DNA of 58,186 nucleotides from an uncultured Desulfobulbaceae bacterium (GTDB lineage Bacteria; Desulfobacterota; Desulfobulbia; Desulfobulbales; BM004). Positions within the stretch are counted from its first letter, which is position 1, and each line of letters opens with the position of its first letter. The translations under genes and the position numbers were made by a program. Of this stretch, positions 8,328-15,470 are shown one piece after another. The stretch spans positions 1 to 58,186 of the forward strand of contig CALZHP010000007.1 of assembly GCA_945787325.1 (NCBI GenBank), written 5' to 3'. The notes below the pieces were generated by a model. The model made no database searches and had not been told where the DNA came from. It saw only the letters and a program-made list of their open reading frames with translations.

Positions 8328-8434
8328 TGCATATTATCTATGCACTTTGCATATGATCTATGCAGTTCCCTGTAATCGCTCTGTATTAAGCAATTTACAA
8401 CAGATAGAATTTTACATTGCATATTACTCTTGCA
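8328..8434 (+). promoter_or_regulatory. Upstream activator array B (three TGCATA-N5-TATGCA dyads)
   Basis: Two perfect 17-bp dyads, 8328-8344 and 8348-8364, are separated by three bases. A third (8418-8434) has an intact left half and CTTGCA as its right half. Every position equals array A plus 8254, and the distance to the -24 element (79 bp) is the same. The segment between dyads 2 and 3 also shares CTGTAT and AATTTACA with array A. Confidence 0.75.
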
Positions 8435-8512
8435 ACTCCAGCAAAAGGTTCATTCAAACGACAACCCCAATAACCTCTATTATTTCTAATACTTAACCAC
8501 AAGATGACATAG

Positions 8513-8528
8513 TGGCACGGCCTTTGCT
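8513..8528 (+). promoter_or_regulatory. Sigma-54 promoter B
   Basis: TGGCAC, five bases, TTGCT: a full match to the -24/-12 consensus. It lies 137 bp before the first small secreted peptide. The leader between them contains strong Shine-Dalgarno-like tracts and a possible 13-codon frame at 8552-8593. Positions 8229-8327 show nothing clear. Confidence 0.88.
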
Positions 8529-8664
8529 TTTCCTTAAGTAAAAGAAACAAAATGTTTGATCAATTAAATCAAAAAGGAGGTGATGGGGAATAAATTTTTT
8601 CAAGGAGAAAGGGTGAGTTTGATAATTGGCCACTAACAATTACATAACAAAAAGGAGAGGAGTC

Positions 8665-8802
8665 ATGAAAACTTTAAAAACAATAATCACAGCACTGGCA
8701 ATAGTAGCATCTCTGTTTGCAACAGCAGCAATGGCTTGTGAAGACGTAATTAACACTGATGGTAATTACTCTATAACATTGGATGTTGAGAATACCAAAT
8801 AA
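8665..8802 (+). CDS. Small secreted peptide, tandem copy 1 (45 aa)
   Basis: Starts MKTLKTIITAL, with AAAGGAGAGGAG just upstream. Residues 1-24 form a signal peptide ending AMA, leaving a 21-residue mature acidic peptide that begins CED and contains GNYSITLDVEN. The Ala-Met-Ala before Cys fits signal peptidase I; a lipoprotein cut is possible but the lipobox is poor. Two further copies follow at exactly 211-bp intervals. It is the first clear gene after sigma-54 promoter B. I do not recognise the family. A secreted signal, a bacteriocin-like agent or a small envelope component are all open. Confidence 0.78.
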   Translation: MKTLKTIITALAIVASLFATAAMACEDVINTDGNYSITLDVENTK

Positions 8803-8875
8803 TTATCAATCCAGCAGGGCGAGTTTAAAAATTGCCCACAAAAACACTCTGAACTAAATCGATAAGGAGATCGTC

Positions 8876-9013
8876 ATGAAAACTTTAAGAATTATAATCA
8901 CAGCACTGGCAATAGTAGCTTCTCTGTTTGCAACAGCAGCAATAGCTTGTGAGGATGAGATTAACACTGGTGGCAATTACTCTATAACATTGGACGTTGA
9001 GGATATCAGATGA
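8876..9013 (+). CDS. Small secreted peptide, tandem copy 2 (45 aa)
   Basis: Same length and layout as copy 1: a 24-residue signal peptide ending AIA, then a mature peptide starting CEDEINTGGNYSITLD. The differences from copy 1 are few: Thr6Ile and Lys5Arg near the start, one residue before the cleavage site, and several in the mature part. TAAGGAGAT precedes the ATG. Substitutions keep the Cys at mature position 1, the Gly-Asn-Tyr core and the acidic C-terminus, which suggests purifying selection on the peptide rather than neutral decay. Confidence 0.76.
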   Translation: MKTLRIIITALAIVASLFATAAIACEDEINTGGNYSITLDVEDIR

Positions 9014-9086
9014 TTTTCAACCCAGCAGAACGAGTTTAAAAATTGCCCACAAAAACACTCTGAACTAAATCGATAAGGAGATTGTC

Positions 9087-9224
9087 ATGAAAACTTTAAG
9101 AATTATAATCACAGCACTGGCATTAGTAGCATCTCTTTTTGCAACAGCAGGAATGGCATGTGAGGATGTGAATAAAATTGATGGAAGTTACACTGCGACA
9201 TTGGATTTAGAGAATGAAGGTTAG
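9087..9224 (+). CDS. Small secreted peptide, tandem copy 3 (45 aa)
   Basis: The most diverged copy. The signal peptide is conserved but ends GMA, which argues against a lipobox and for signal peptidase I. The mature part reads CEDVNKIDGSYTATLDLEN and ends EG. The pattern C-E-D, then Gly-Asn/Ser-Tyr-Ser/Thr, then T-L-D-Val/Leu-E is shared by all three. TAAGGAGAT precedes the ATG. A strong terminator follows eight bases after the stop and closes the array. Confidence 0.76.
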   Translation: MKTLRIIITALALVASLFATAGMACEDVNKIDGSYTATLDLENEG

Positions 9225-9231
9225 TAAACAG

Positions 9232-9281
9232 CCAGCAGGACGATTGTGAATATGTATTCCTTGTCGTCCTGCTGGTTTGTT
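9232..9281 (+). terminator. Terminator closing the peptide array
   Basis: CCAGCAGGACGA (9232-9243) pairs perfectly with TCGTCCTGCTGG (9264-9275), followed by TTTGTT. The sequences after copies 1 and 2 begin with a similar left arm (CAGCAGGGCGA, CAGCAGAACGA) but lack the right arm, so termination occurs mainly after copy 3. Confidence 0.85.
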
Positions 9282-9364
9282 ATGAGCAGGAAATAATGAA
9301 TGCTTAGTTGTAAACATCCAAATGAAAAAGCTTTAATAAAGGAAAGGTTAAAGGAGGTAGGAAA

Positions 9365-9484
9365 ATGGAAAATAGACTTATGACTCTTCTGTTCACTGTT
9401 TCTTTAATGGTAATCTTTATGTTTTTTACATTTCTTTTGTTGTCAACTCAAACATCCTTTTTGCGAGAACTAGTGCTGATGTAA
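9365..9484 (+). CDS. 39-residue single-pass membrane peptide
   Basis: Preceded by an excellent Shine-Dalgarno (AAAGGAGG). MENRL is followed by a hydrophobic helix (about residues 6-27, Met, Phe and Leu rich) and a short STQTSFLRELVLM tail. No recognised family. It lies between the peptide array terminator and the cupin gene, and its position mirrors the 31-residue membrane peptide in the promoter A unit. It could be an exporter helper, a sensor or a regulatory membrane peptide for the secreted peptides; nothing in the sequence discriminates. Confidence 0.6.
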   Translation: MENRLMTLLFTVSLMVIFMFFTFLLLSTQTSFLRELVLM

Positions 9485-9607
9485 GTGATGTTTCATTGCC
9501 AAAATTACCCTCTCGAATCTGCTATTTTTCTAAGGTAAGAGAAATGTTGGGAGCCTACAGAAACTATATATATTTTTTTTATAAAATAATATTAAGGAGG
9601 ATGAATC

Positions 9608-9979
9608 ATGAGGAATATAAGTTATCTTTTTATGAGTGTTCTGGCAGCAGCCTTGATATTTGGTTATTCAGCAACCCAAGCAATTGCAAAAGACATGATG
9701 CCGGGATCTGTAGATGTCAAAGTATTATTAAACAACGATAAAGTAAAGGTATCTGAAGCAGTTCGTTCTCCCGGCACGATTGTACCCATGCATACGCATC
9801 CAACTTTCTTCGCATATTACATTGATGCCGCACAAGTAAAACTCACATCACCTGATGGTAAGGAAACAATTAAAAATATACCGGCTGGCAAGTTTCTTTG
9901 GTTTCCTGAAGGGGTAACACATTCAGTTGAGATCTTGGGAACTGCTAACCAACATGTTCTTGTGGTCGAGTGGAAATAA
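9608..9979 (+). CDS. Secreted small cupin-domain protein
   Basis: 123 residues: a signal peptide (cleavage near AIAKD, residues 24-28) and a single cupin barrel. The metal-binding motif VPMHTHPTFFAYY and the later PEGVTHSVEIL histidine are visible. AAGGAGGATG precedes the ATG. Small periplasmic cupins bind a metal and a small ligand, but the substrate cannot be predicted. The downstream neighbour is convergent and separated by a terminator hairpin, so this gene ends the peptide unit. Confidence 0.8.
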   Translation: MRNISYLFMSVLAAALIFGYSATQAIAKDMMPGSVDVKVLLNNDKVKVSEAVRSPGTIVPMHTHPTFFAYYIDAAQVKLTSPDGKETIKNIPAGKFLWFPEGVTHSVEILGTANQHVLVVEWK

Positions 9980-10000
9980 TAATTTAATTTATACAACCCT

Positions 10001-10029
10001 AAGGCAGGAACCGAAATTTCCCTGCCTTT
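10001..10029. terminator. Hairpin between convergent genes
   Basis: AAGGCAGG (10001-10008) pairs with CCTGCCTT (10021-10028). The T-tract is weak on the plus strand. It probably serves the cupin gene and possibly the convergent hydrolase. Confidence 0.55.
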
Positions 10030-10068
10030 GAACTAATTGTTATTCTGTGTAACAAACTGAGAAGTTAT

Positions 10069-10917
10069 TTACCCGGCGGTAAGCTTTTCAACAACATTCC
10101 CCTCTTTATCAAACCTGCAGGCCCGCATAAAAGGATCGTGGTAAAAAGTAAACCAGGCGTTATTACTAATACCGCCGGTTATAAGTTCTTCTTTCTGTTG
10201 GATGGCATCAAGGGGAAAATTATCATACGACATGACCCAGAGCGGATTGAAATGGACATGAGTCGGTAAAAGGTCTGCCAGATGTAATGCTGTATCACCT
10301 TTTGAAGTAATGCTGACTATCTGGTGTCCACGAGTATGACCACCTGTCTGCCGTACGGACACTCCTTCTGTAACATCGTACTCCCCTTTCACCTTCAACA
10401 GGTTTTCTGACCCGTTCAACTTTTTCAAATTGGCTGCCCAGTAAGTATTTGCAGCCCGGATATTAGGATGAATAGCGTCGTCCCACTCACTTTCCTGCAC
10501 AATATGTTTCGCATTTGGAAAGGTAAACTCTTCAGCACCATTCTCACCATACATTGCAATGCCGCCTGAATGATCAAAATCACAGTGGGTAAGGATAACA
10601 TAGTCAATCTCTTCACGCTTGATACCCATAGCCTGGAGGTCAGCTGGCAACGACCACTCTTTCTGTACCCTGAAGATCTTCTTCTGTTTGTCGGTGAGTT
10701 TATTACCAATGCCGGTCTCAACAATTACTAATGCATCGGGAGTTTTTATAAGAAGCGGTGAAGCGTTTAACCGAATATTATTGCCTTCAGTCACCGGGTA
10801 CTTCTTTTCCCACAGCACCTTGGGCACACAACCAAACATGGGTCCACCATCCAGCTCAAACACCCCGCCGTTCAACCAGTATATTTCTATATCGCCAATT
10901 GTAAGACTTTTCTTCAT
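10069..10917 (-). CDS. Metallo-beta-lactamase-fold hydrolase
   Basis: 282 residues from the ATG chosen because AGGAA precedes it; an in-frame ATG 51 bases upstream has no Shine-Dalgarno. The fold is seen in LTHCDFDHSGG, a later GGHTRGHQ and HLADLLPTH. The first motif reads H-C-D-F-D-H instead of the common H-x-H-x-D-H, so one zinc ligand is replaced by Asp. The overall layout resembles lactonase-like and quorum-quenching relatives, but substrate assignment is unsafe. It faces the peptide locus convergently, and a long inverted repeat separates it from the decarboxylase operon. Confidence 0.8.
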   Translation of the reverse strand: MKKSLTIGDIEIYWLNGGVFELDGGPMFGCVPKVLWEKKYPVTEGNNIRLNASPLLIKTPDALVIVETGIGNKLTDKQKKIFRVQKEWSLPADLQAMGIKREEIDYVILTHCDFDHSGGIAMYGENGAEEFTFPNAKHIVQESEWDDAIHPNIRAANTYWAANLKKLNGSENLLKVKGEYDVTEGVSVRQTGGHTRGHQIVSITSKGDTALHLADLLPTHVHFNPLWVMSYDNFPLDAIQQKEELITGGISNNAWFTFYHDPFMRACRFDKEGNVVEKLTAG

Positions 10918-11011
10918 TTTATCTGTTCCTAAATTAATTCCTTGCACCCTCAATCCTTTCTTGACCATTAATGAATCGAAGAGGTCAAAGGCGCTTAATT
11001 TTATTGAAATT

Positions 11012-11138
11012 ATTCACGAATCGGGGTGGCTAAAGATGCAAGGAAGAAAGTGTTTCGTTGTACAATAGTACGCGGAATGCTCGATGATCCTCCATAGGCG
11101 GACAGGCTCTGCAGATTTGGTTACATCGATTCGTGAAT
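11012..11138. repeat. Long inverted-repeat intergenic element 1
   Basis: Outer arms ATTCACGAATCG (11012-11023) and CGATTCGTGAAT (11127-11138) bound a 127-bp element that contains the GATGCAAGG and GCAGAT segments seen in the other three elements of this operon. The right arm touches the stop codon of the decarboxylase beta-subunit gene. Confidence 0.65.
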
Positions 11139-12265
11139 TAGAAGCCGCCCAGGGCTGACCACAAAACACCCGCAGCAATCGCCGATCCGATTACACCTGC
11201 AACGTTGGGGGCCATGGCATGCATGAGGAGGAAATTGTTCGGATCCACCTTCTGCCCCACCATCTGCACAACACGTGCTGAGTCGGGCACCGCCGATACA
11301 CCTGCCGCACCCACCAGGGGATTTATCTTTTCTTTCAGGAAGAGATTCATAAACTTGGCAAAAAGCACACCTCCCATGGTGGCTATTACAAATGAAAGGG
11401 CGCCCAGCCCGAAAATAAAAATGGATTTCGGCGTCAGAAATGTCTGGGCCTGGGTACTGGCCCCAACCGTAAAGCCGAGCAGGATGGTAACAATGTCGAT
11501 AAGCGCGTTTCTTGCAGAATTAGCCAGCCTATCGGTTACCGTGCTTTCCTTAAGCAGATTACCGAAAAAAAGCATACCAAGCAATGTGACTGCACCCGGC
11601 GCGATCATGGCAGTAATCAGAAAAGCAACGATGGGAAATATAATCTTCTCACGCTTTGATACAACTCGCGGTGGTTTCATATGTATCTTTCTCTCTTTTT
11701 CTGTTGTCAGAAGATACATGATGGGGGGTTGGATAACGGGCACAAGAGCCATATAAGAGTAAGCCGCAATAGCAATTGGCCCCAGAAGTTCCGGCGCCAG
11801 CATTGATGACAGAAAGATAGCCGTCGGGCCGTCGGCACCACCGATTATACCTATAGAGCCCGCCTGGGCCGGAGAAAAACCGAGAACGAGGGAGCCTATA
11901 AATGTTAGGAATATGCCGATCTGCGCCGCGGCCCCAAGCAGTATCAGCTTTGGATTGGAGAGCATGGTGGAAAAATCGGTCATGGCACCTATTCCCAGAA
12001 AAATGAGAGGTGGATAAATACCTTTGACAACCCCGAAATAGAGATAAGAAAGTACGCTGCCCTGGTCATAAACGCTGAGCGCCATACCGGCAATAGGCGG
12101 CACATTGCCAACCAGAATGCCGAGCCCGATGGGAACAAGCAGCAGGGGTTCATAATCCTTGACGACAGCAAGATAGATAAAAACAATGCCGATCAGGATC
12201 ATCGCGACGTTGCCCAACTCGAGATGGGCAAAACCGGAGTTCTGGATAAATGTTTCAAGTCCCAC
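11138..12265 (-). CDS. mmdB: Sodium-pumping decarboxylase beta subunit (MmdB/OadB family)
   Basis: 375 residues, a polytopic membrane protein with about ten hydrophobic segments. It carries family hallmarks such as the GGADGPTAIFLSS loop and the GAAGVSAVPDSARV region, both tied to Na+ translocation in the beta subunits of oxaloacetate, methylmalonyl-CoA and glutaconyl-CoA decarboxylases. GTG start with GGAAAAAAAG upstream. It is the last gene of the operon after the biotin carrier (20-bp gap). With a carboxyltransferase and the mutase genes in the operon, methylmalonyl-CoA is the likely substrate. It couples decarboxylation to Na+ export, or runs in reverse during propionate oxidation. Confidence 0.92.
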   Translation of the reverse strand: MGLETFIQNSGFAHLELGNVAMILIGIVFIYLAVVKDYEPLLLVPIGLGILVGNVPPIAGMALSVYDQGSVLSYLYFGVVKGIYPPLIFLGIGAMTDFSTMLSNPKLILLGAAAQIGIFLTFIGSLVLGFSPAQAGSIGIIGGADGPTAIFLSSMLAPELLGPIAIAAYSYMALVPVIQPPIMYLLTTEKERKIHMKPPRVVSKREKIIFPIVAFLITAMIAPGAVTLLGMLFFGNLLKESTVTDRLANSARNALIDIVTILLGFTVGASTQAQTFLTPKSIFIFGLGALSFVIATMGGVLFAKFMNLFLKEKINPLVGAAGVSAVPDSARVVQMVGQKVDPNNFLLMHAMAPNVAGVIGSAIAAGVLWSALGGF

Positions 12266-12285
12266 GATATTTCTTTTTTTCCAAT

Positions 12286-12717
12286 TTATACAATTACAAC
12301 AAGTTCCTGTCCCTGGCTGACAATATCACCATCCCGAACCAGTATTTTCTTAATCACACCATCCCTGTTAGCAGCAATTTTATTTTCTAGCTTCATAGCT
12401 TCCATGTTCAGAAGTTTCTGACCGATTTTAACATTGTCCCCTTCCCTGACAAAAATAGCCTTAATCTGCCCGGGCATGGGTGCCACAACACCTCCTGAAA
12501 ACGGGGTCTGGGGTAATGCGGCAGCCATTGCTGCAGGCCTTGCTGTCACAGGTTTTTCTGCTCGTGGTATTGATTCCGGCAGTTCAAGGCTCTTTATTTC
12601 ATCTATCGATACCGTATGTTCTTCGCCATTCACTTCAACCCTGGCGATCTGGTCTGTAACCTCCTTAACGGAGACCTCATACTTGGTATCATTAATTGTC
12701 AGTTTATATTTTCTCAT
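12286..12717 (-). CDS. mmdC: Biotin carboxyl carrier subunit (MmdC type)
   Basis: 143 residues. The N-terminal part (1-50) is a small conserved domain seen in decarboxylase carrier subunits, followed by a Pro/Ala-rich flexible linker (about 50-75) and a C-terminal biotinyl domain. The biotin-attachment motif is NMEAMKLEN with Lys109. It shuttles the carboxyl group from the carboxyltransferase to the membrane beta subunit. It is tightly packed between the small membrane subunit and the beta subunit. Confidence 0.93.
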   Translation of the reverse strand: MRKYKLTINDTKYEVSVKEVTDQIARVEVNGEEHTVSIDEIKSLELPESIPRAEKPVTARPAAMAAALPQTPFSGGVVAPMPGQIKAIFVREGDNVKIGQKLLNMEAMKLENKIAANRDGVIKKILVRDGDIVSQGQELVVIV

Positions 12718-12723
12718 ATTCGC

Positions 12724-13113
12724 CTAACTCTTGTTTGATAGATGACTGCGGATGGCTAATGCTCTTACCCTGCCTGCCGCCTGCCATGGTGAATCCGGTG
12801 CGTCGTGCCTCTGCCAGGTTATCCTCCTGTTGTCATCCGCATAGGTCTGATCCAGGTGGATTGCGATAGCTATTGCGACAAGTACCTCCGGCAGCGGTGA
12901 ATCCTTATCGATTTCTTCCTTGTCTTTCTTAGAAGCGGTTTTCTTTTTTTTGCCGCCCTGCAGATCCAGTAGTTTGGGAAGAATCGCTATGTAAAGACTG
13001 ATAACAGCCAGGCCGCAAAAGACAATAAGCAAGCCGAGAACGCTGAATTTCAAGGCATTGAAATCACCGATGAACAGGTTATCAAAGCCCATTTTCCCCA
13101 GGTCAAAATCCAT
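12724..13113 (-). CDS. mmdD: Decarboxylase gamma/delta-like small membrane subunit (OadG/MmdD)
   Basis: 129 residues. One N-terminal transmembrane helix (about 18-43), a Lys-rich charged linker, then VAIAIAIHLDQ and the C-terminal segment ITWQRHDAPDSPWQAAGR, typical of OadG-family proteins that anchor and assemble the decarboxylase. The ATG at 13113 has GAGGTGGTG just upstream; earlier in-frame GTG codons overlap that site. It ends six bases before the carrier gene. Confidence 0.85.
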   Translation of the reverse strand: MDFDLGKMGFDNLFIGDFNALKFSVLGLLIVFCGLAVISLYIAILPKLLDLQGGKKKKTASKKDKEEIDKDSPLPEVLVAIAIAIHLDQTYADDNRRITWQRHDAPDSPWQAAGRVRALAIRSHLSNKS

Positions 13114-13124
13114 TATCACCACCT

Positions 13125-14669
13125 CTATAGGGGAATATTCCCGTGTTTCTTCATGGGATTGGTGTCACGTTTGTTTTTCAACAGCTGCAATGCCTTAACA
13201 ATACGGAACCTTGTCCTGGCCGGCTCGATAATATCGTCAATATAACCGCGCTTGGCCGCCACGAAGGGATTGGCAACGGCGTCAGCGTACTCTTTTTCCT
13301 TTTCTGCCAGGAATGCCTGTGGATCGTCCGACTTCTTTGCTTCTCTGGCATAGAGCACTTCAACCGCACCCTTGGCGCCCATAACAGCTATTTCCGCTCC
13401 GGGCCACGCGTAGTTGATATCGCCACGCAGATGCTTAGACGACATCACACAATACGCACCGCCATAAGCCTTTCTTGTTACAACAGTAACTTTGGGAACG
13501 GTGGCTTCTGCATAGGCATATAGCATCTTGGCGCCGTTTCGTATAATACCACTGTATTCCTGGACCGTTCCCGGAAGAAATCCTGGAACATCGACAAAAG
13601 TGACGATTGGGATATTAAAACAGTCGCAAAACCTTACAAACCGGGCCCCTTTAACTGAAGAATCATTGTCCAGCACTCCAGCCAGAGATTCGGGTTGATT
13701 TGCGACTATTCCGATAGGATATCCATCGTAGCGCGCAAAACCAATTACCAGGTTAGCCGCAAACTCGGGTTGTATTTCAAGAAATTCGCCGTTATCAACC
13801 GTACGGGCAATCACTTCTTTGATGTCGTATGCCTTGTTGGGATTTTTGGGGATGATTGAGTTTAGAGCTTCATCTCGCCGGTCCGGCGGATCGTCATTTT
13901 TTACTACTGGCGGGTTTTCAACATTGTTCTGCGGCATGTAAGAAAGTAGTTTCTTAATGTACTCTATGGCATCGGCGCCTGATTCCGCCGCGTAATGACA
14001 AACCCCGCTCTTAGAAGCATGCACGGTTGCACCACCAAGGTCCTCGACTGTTACATCCTCATGGGTCACAGACTTGACGACTTTGGGGCCGGTCAGAAAC
14101 ATGAAGCTGTTGTTTTTCACCATTACCGTAAAATCGGTAAGAGCCGGAGAGTAGACGGCACCTCCGGCACAGGAACCGAAGATCGCTGAAATCTGCGGCA
14201 CTACTCCCGAGCCCATAACATTACGCAGAAATATGTCCGTGTAGCCGGCAAGGCTTTCGATACCTTCCTGAATTCGCGCTCCCCCAGAGTCATTGAAACC
14301 GATAACGGGAGCACCGTTTTTCATGGCAAGATCCATTACTTTGCATATCTTTTCCGCGAACGTTTCAGAGAGCGAACCGCCAAACACCGTAAAATCCTGC
14401 GAAAAAATATAGACCACTCGGCCATTTACCGTCCCGTACCCTGTCACTACCCCATCACCAAGGAACTCTTTCTCTTTCATGCCAAACTGGGTGCAGCGGT
14501 GGGTCTTGAACATGTCAAATTCCTCGAAACTGCCGTCATCCAGGAAAAGTTCAATCCGTTCCCTTGCGGTCATACGTCCTTTAGCATGCTGCTTATCAAT
14601 CCGCTCCTGGCCACCTCCCAGTCTTGCCTTGGCCCGAAGTTTCATCAGCTCATCGAGTTTCTCCTGCAT
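13125..14669 (-). CDS. mmdA: Methylmalonyl-CoA decarboxylase / carboxyltransferase alpha subunit
   Basis: 514 residues, the usual length for acyl-CoA carboxyltransferases (propionyl-CoA carboxylase beta / MmdA). Both halves of the crotonase-like fold are visible: [19 protein letters not shown] and [12 protein letters not shown] in the N half, and [29 protein letters not shown] and [10 protein letters not shown] in the C half. It moves the carboxyl group between methylmalonyl-CoA and the biotin carrier. No biotin carboxylase gene is adjacent, which fits a decarboxylase or transcarboxylase rather than an ATP-dependent carboxylase. Confidence 0.93.
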   Translation of the reverse strand: MQEKLDELMKLRAKARLGGGQERIDKQHAKGRMTARERIELFLDDGSFEEFDMFKTHRCTQFGMKEKEFLGDGVVTGYGTVNGRVVYIFSQDFTVFGGSLSETFAEKICKVMDLAMKNGAPVIGFNDSGGARIQEGIESLAGYTDIFLRNVMGSGVVPQISAIFGSCAGGAVYSPALTDFTVMVKNNSFMFLTGPKVVKSVTHEDVTVEDLGGATVHASKSGVCHYAAESGADAIEYIKKLLSYMPQNNVENPPVVKNDDPPDRRDEALNSIIPKNPNKAYDIKEVIARTVDNGEFLEIQPEFAANLVIGFARYDGYPIGIVANQPESLAGVLDNDSSVKGARFVRFCDCFNIPIVTFVDVPGFLPGTVQEYSGIIRNGAKMLYAYAEATVPKVTVVTRKAYGGAYCVMSSKHLRGDINYAWPGAEIAVMGAKGAVEVLYAREAKKSDDPQAFLAEKEKEYADAVANPFVAAKRGYIDDIIEPARTRFRIVKALQLLKNKRDTNPMKKHGNIPL

Positions 14670-14714
14670 ATTTTCCCCTTTCCTTATTTATTTAATCTAC
14701 ATCAAGAGTTACTT

Positions 14715-15116
14715 TCATTTTTTTGAACAGAATTCCGTCAGCACTCCACCGGACGATTTGGGGTGAAGAAAAGCAACTTTTTTTCCGCCCGCACCTTCAA
14801 TGGGCGTTTCATGTATTAGCCGACACCCTTCTTTACGAGCCTTTTCAAGCTGGGCGTCAATATCATCTGTTTCGTATGCGATGTGATGAATTCCAGGGCC
14901 CTTATTTTCCAAAAACTTGGCAATGGGGCTTTCTGGAGAAGTGGGCTCCAGGAGTTCGATGTGGGTTTCACCTACAGAAAAAAAGGCTGTCTTCACTTTC
15001 TGAGATTCAACAACCTCTGTCTTTTCACAGGCCACACCAAGAACTTGCTCATAATAAGTGCGGGCTTCATCAATTGACTTCACGGCAATTCCCAGATGAT
15101 CAATTTTTTTCAACAT
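14715..15116 (-). CDS. mce: Methylmalonyl-CoA epimerase
   Basis: 133 residues, full length for the vicinal-oxygen-chelate epimerase. DHLGIAVKSIDEA begins the first half with a metal-binding His, HIELLEP provides another ligand, and GPGIHHIAYETDD the third. It interconverts (R)- and (S)-methylmalonyl-CoA, linking mutase and decarboxylase. GGGAG precedes the ATG. The 349-bp spacer upstream contains an inverted-repeat element and may hold a separate promoter. Confidence 0.95.
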   Translation of the reverse strand: MLKKIDHLGIAVKSIDEARTYYEQVLGVACEKTEVVESQKVKTAFFSVGETHIELLEPTSPESPIAKFLENKGPGIHHIAYETDDIDAQLEKARKEGCRLIHETPIEGAGGKKVAFLHPKSSGGVLTEFCSKK

Positions 15117-15341
15117 TTTTTTCTCCCAGATGTGCCAGAGATACGCGCGTATTTCCCGACCTTAATCTATACATTTATTCTTTTGTATATTTTTTAATAT
15201 GTTACTTGCCAATAAAAGTTTAATAACCACTGAAGACAACTACCGTCAAGTTTTCATGTGTTAAGTTGGCTGAAGTTGAAAGGCGTCACGCAACTCGATT
15301 AATAACCTAATCCCGGTTTCATGCGCCATATCATAACTATA

Positions 15342-15470
15342 ATTGATGGCATTTAAAAAGTTCCAGATGCAAGGCGTGCAAATTTCGAGAAGTGAGGCGT
15401 ACTAAGCGTACGCCGCAATGACGAGAAATGAAGTACAACACCGCAGATGGTCTTTTAAAATGCCATCAAT
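15342..15470. repeat. Long inverted-repeat intergenic element 2
   Basis: Nineteen-base arms ATTGATGGCATTTAAAAAG and CTTTTAAAATGCCATCAAT match at 18 of 19 positions. The interior holds nested palindromes (GCGTACTAAGCGTACGC). The right arm contains the stop codon of the mutase large-subunit gene. The rest of 15117-15341 holds no gene I can support. Confidence 0.8.

Larger units (their letters stand above)
8665..9224 (+). repeat. Tandem array of 211-bp units, three copies
   Basis: The three peptide starts are spaced exactly 211 bp apart. Coding parts and spacers are both conserved: the spacer GAGTTTAAAAATTGCCCAC and the ACTAAATCGATAAGGAGAT segment recur before copies 2 and 3, and a diverged form (GAGTTTGATAATTGGCCAC) precedes copy 1. 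This indicates unequal duplication of a gene together with its leader. Confidence 0.9.

Noticed and set aside
8281-8440. TGCATA/TATGCA repeats as a CRISPR or satellite array
   Set aside because: Units are 17-bp dyads at fixed helical phasing next to a sigma-54 promoter, without spacers of uniform length.
8552-8634. Short frames in the leader of the peptide array (13 codons from 8552; 17 codons from 8583)
   Set aside because: The first has no Shine-Dalgarno, and in the second the Shine-Dalgarno abuts the ATG too closely. They may be leader peptides but I cannot support them.
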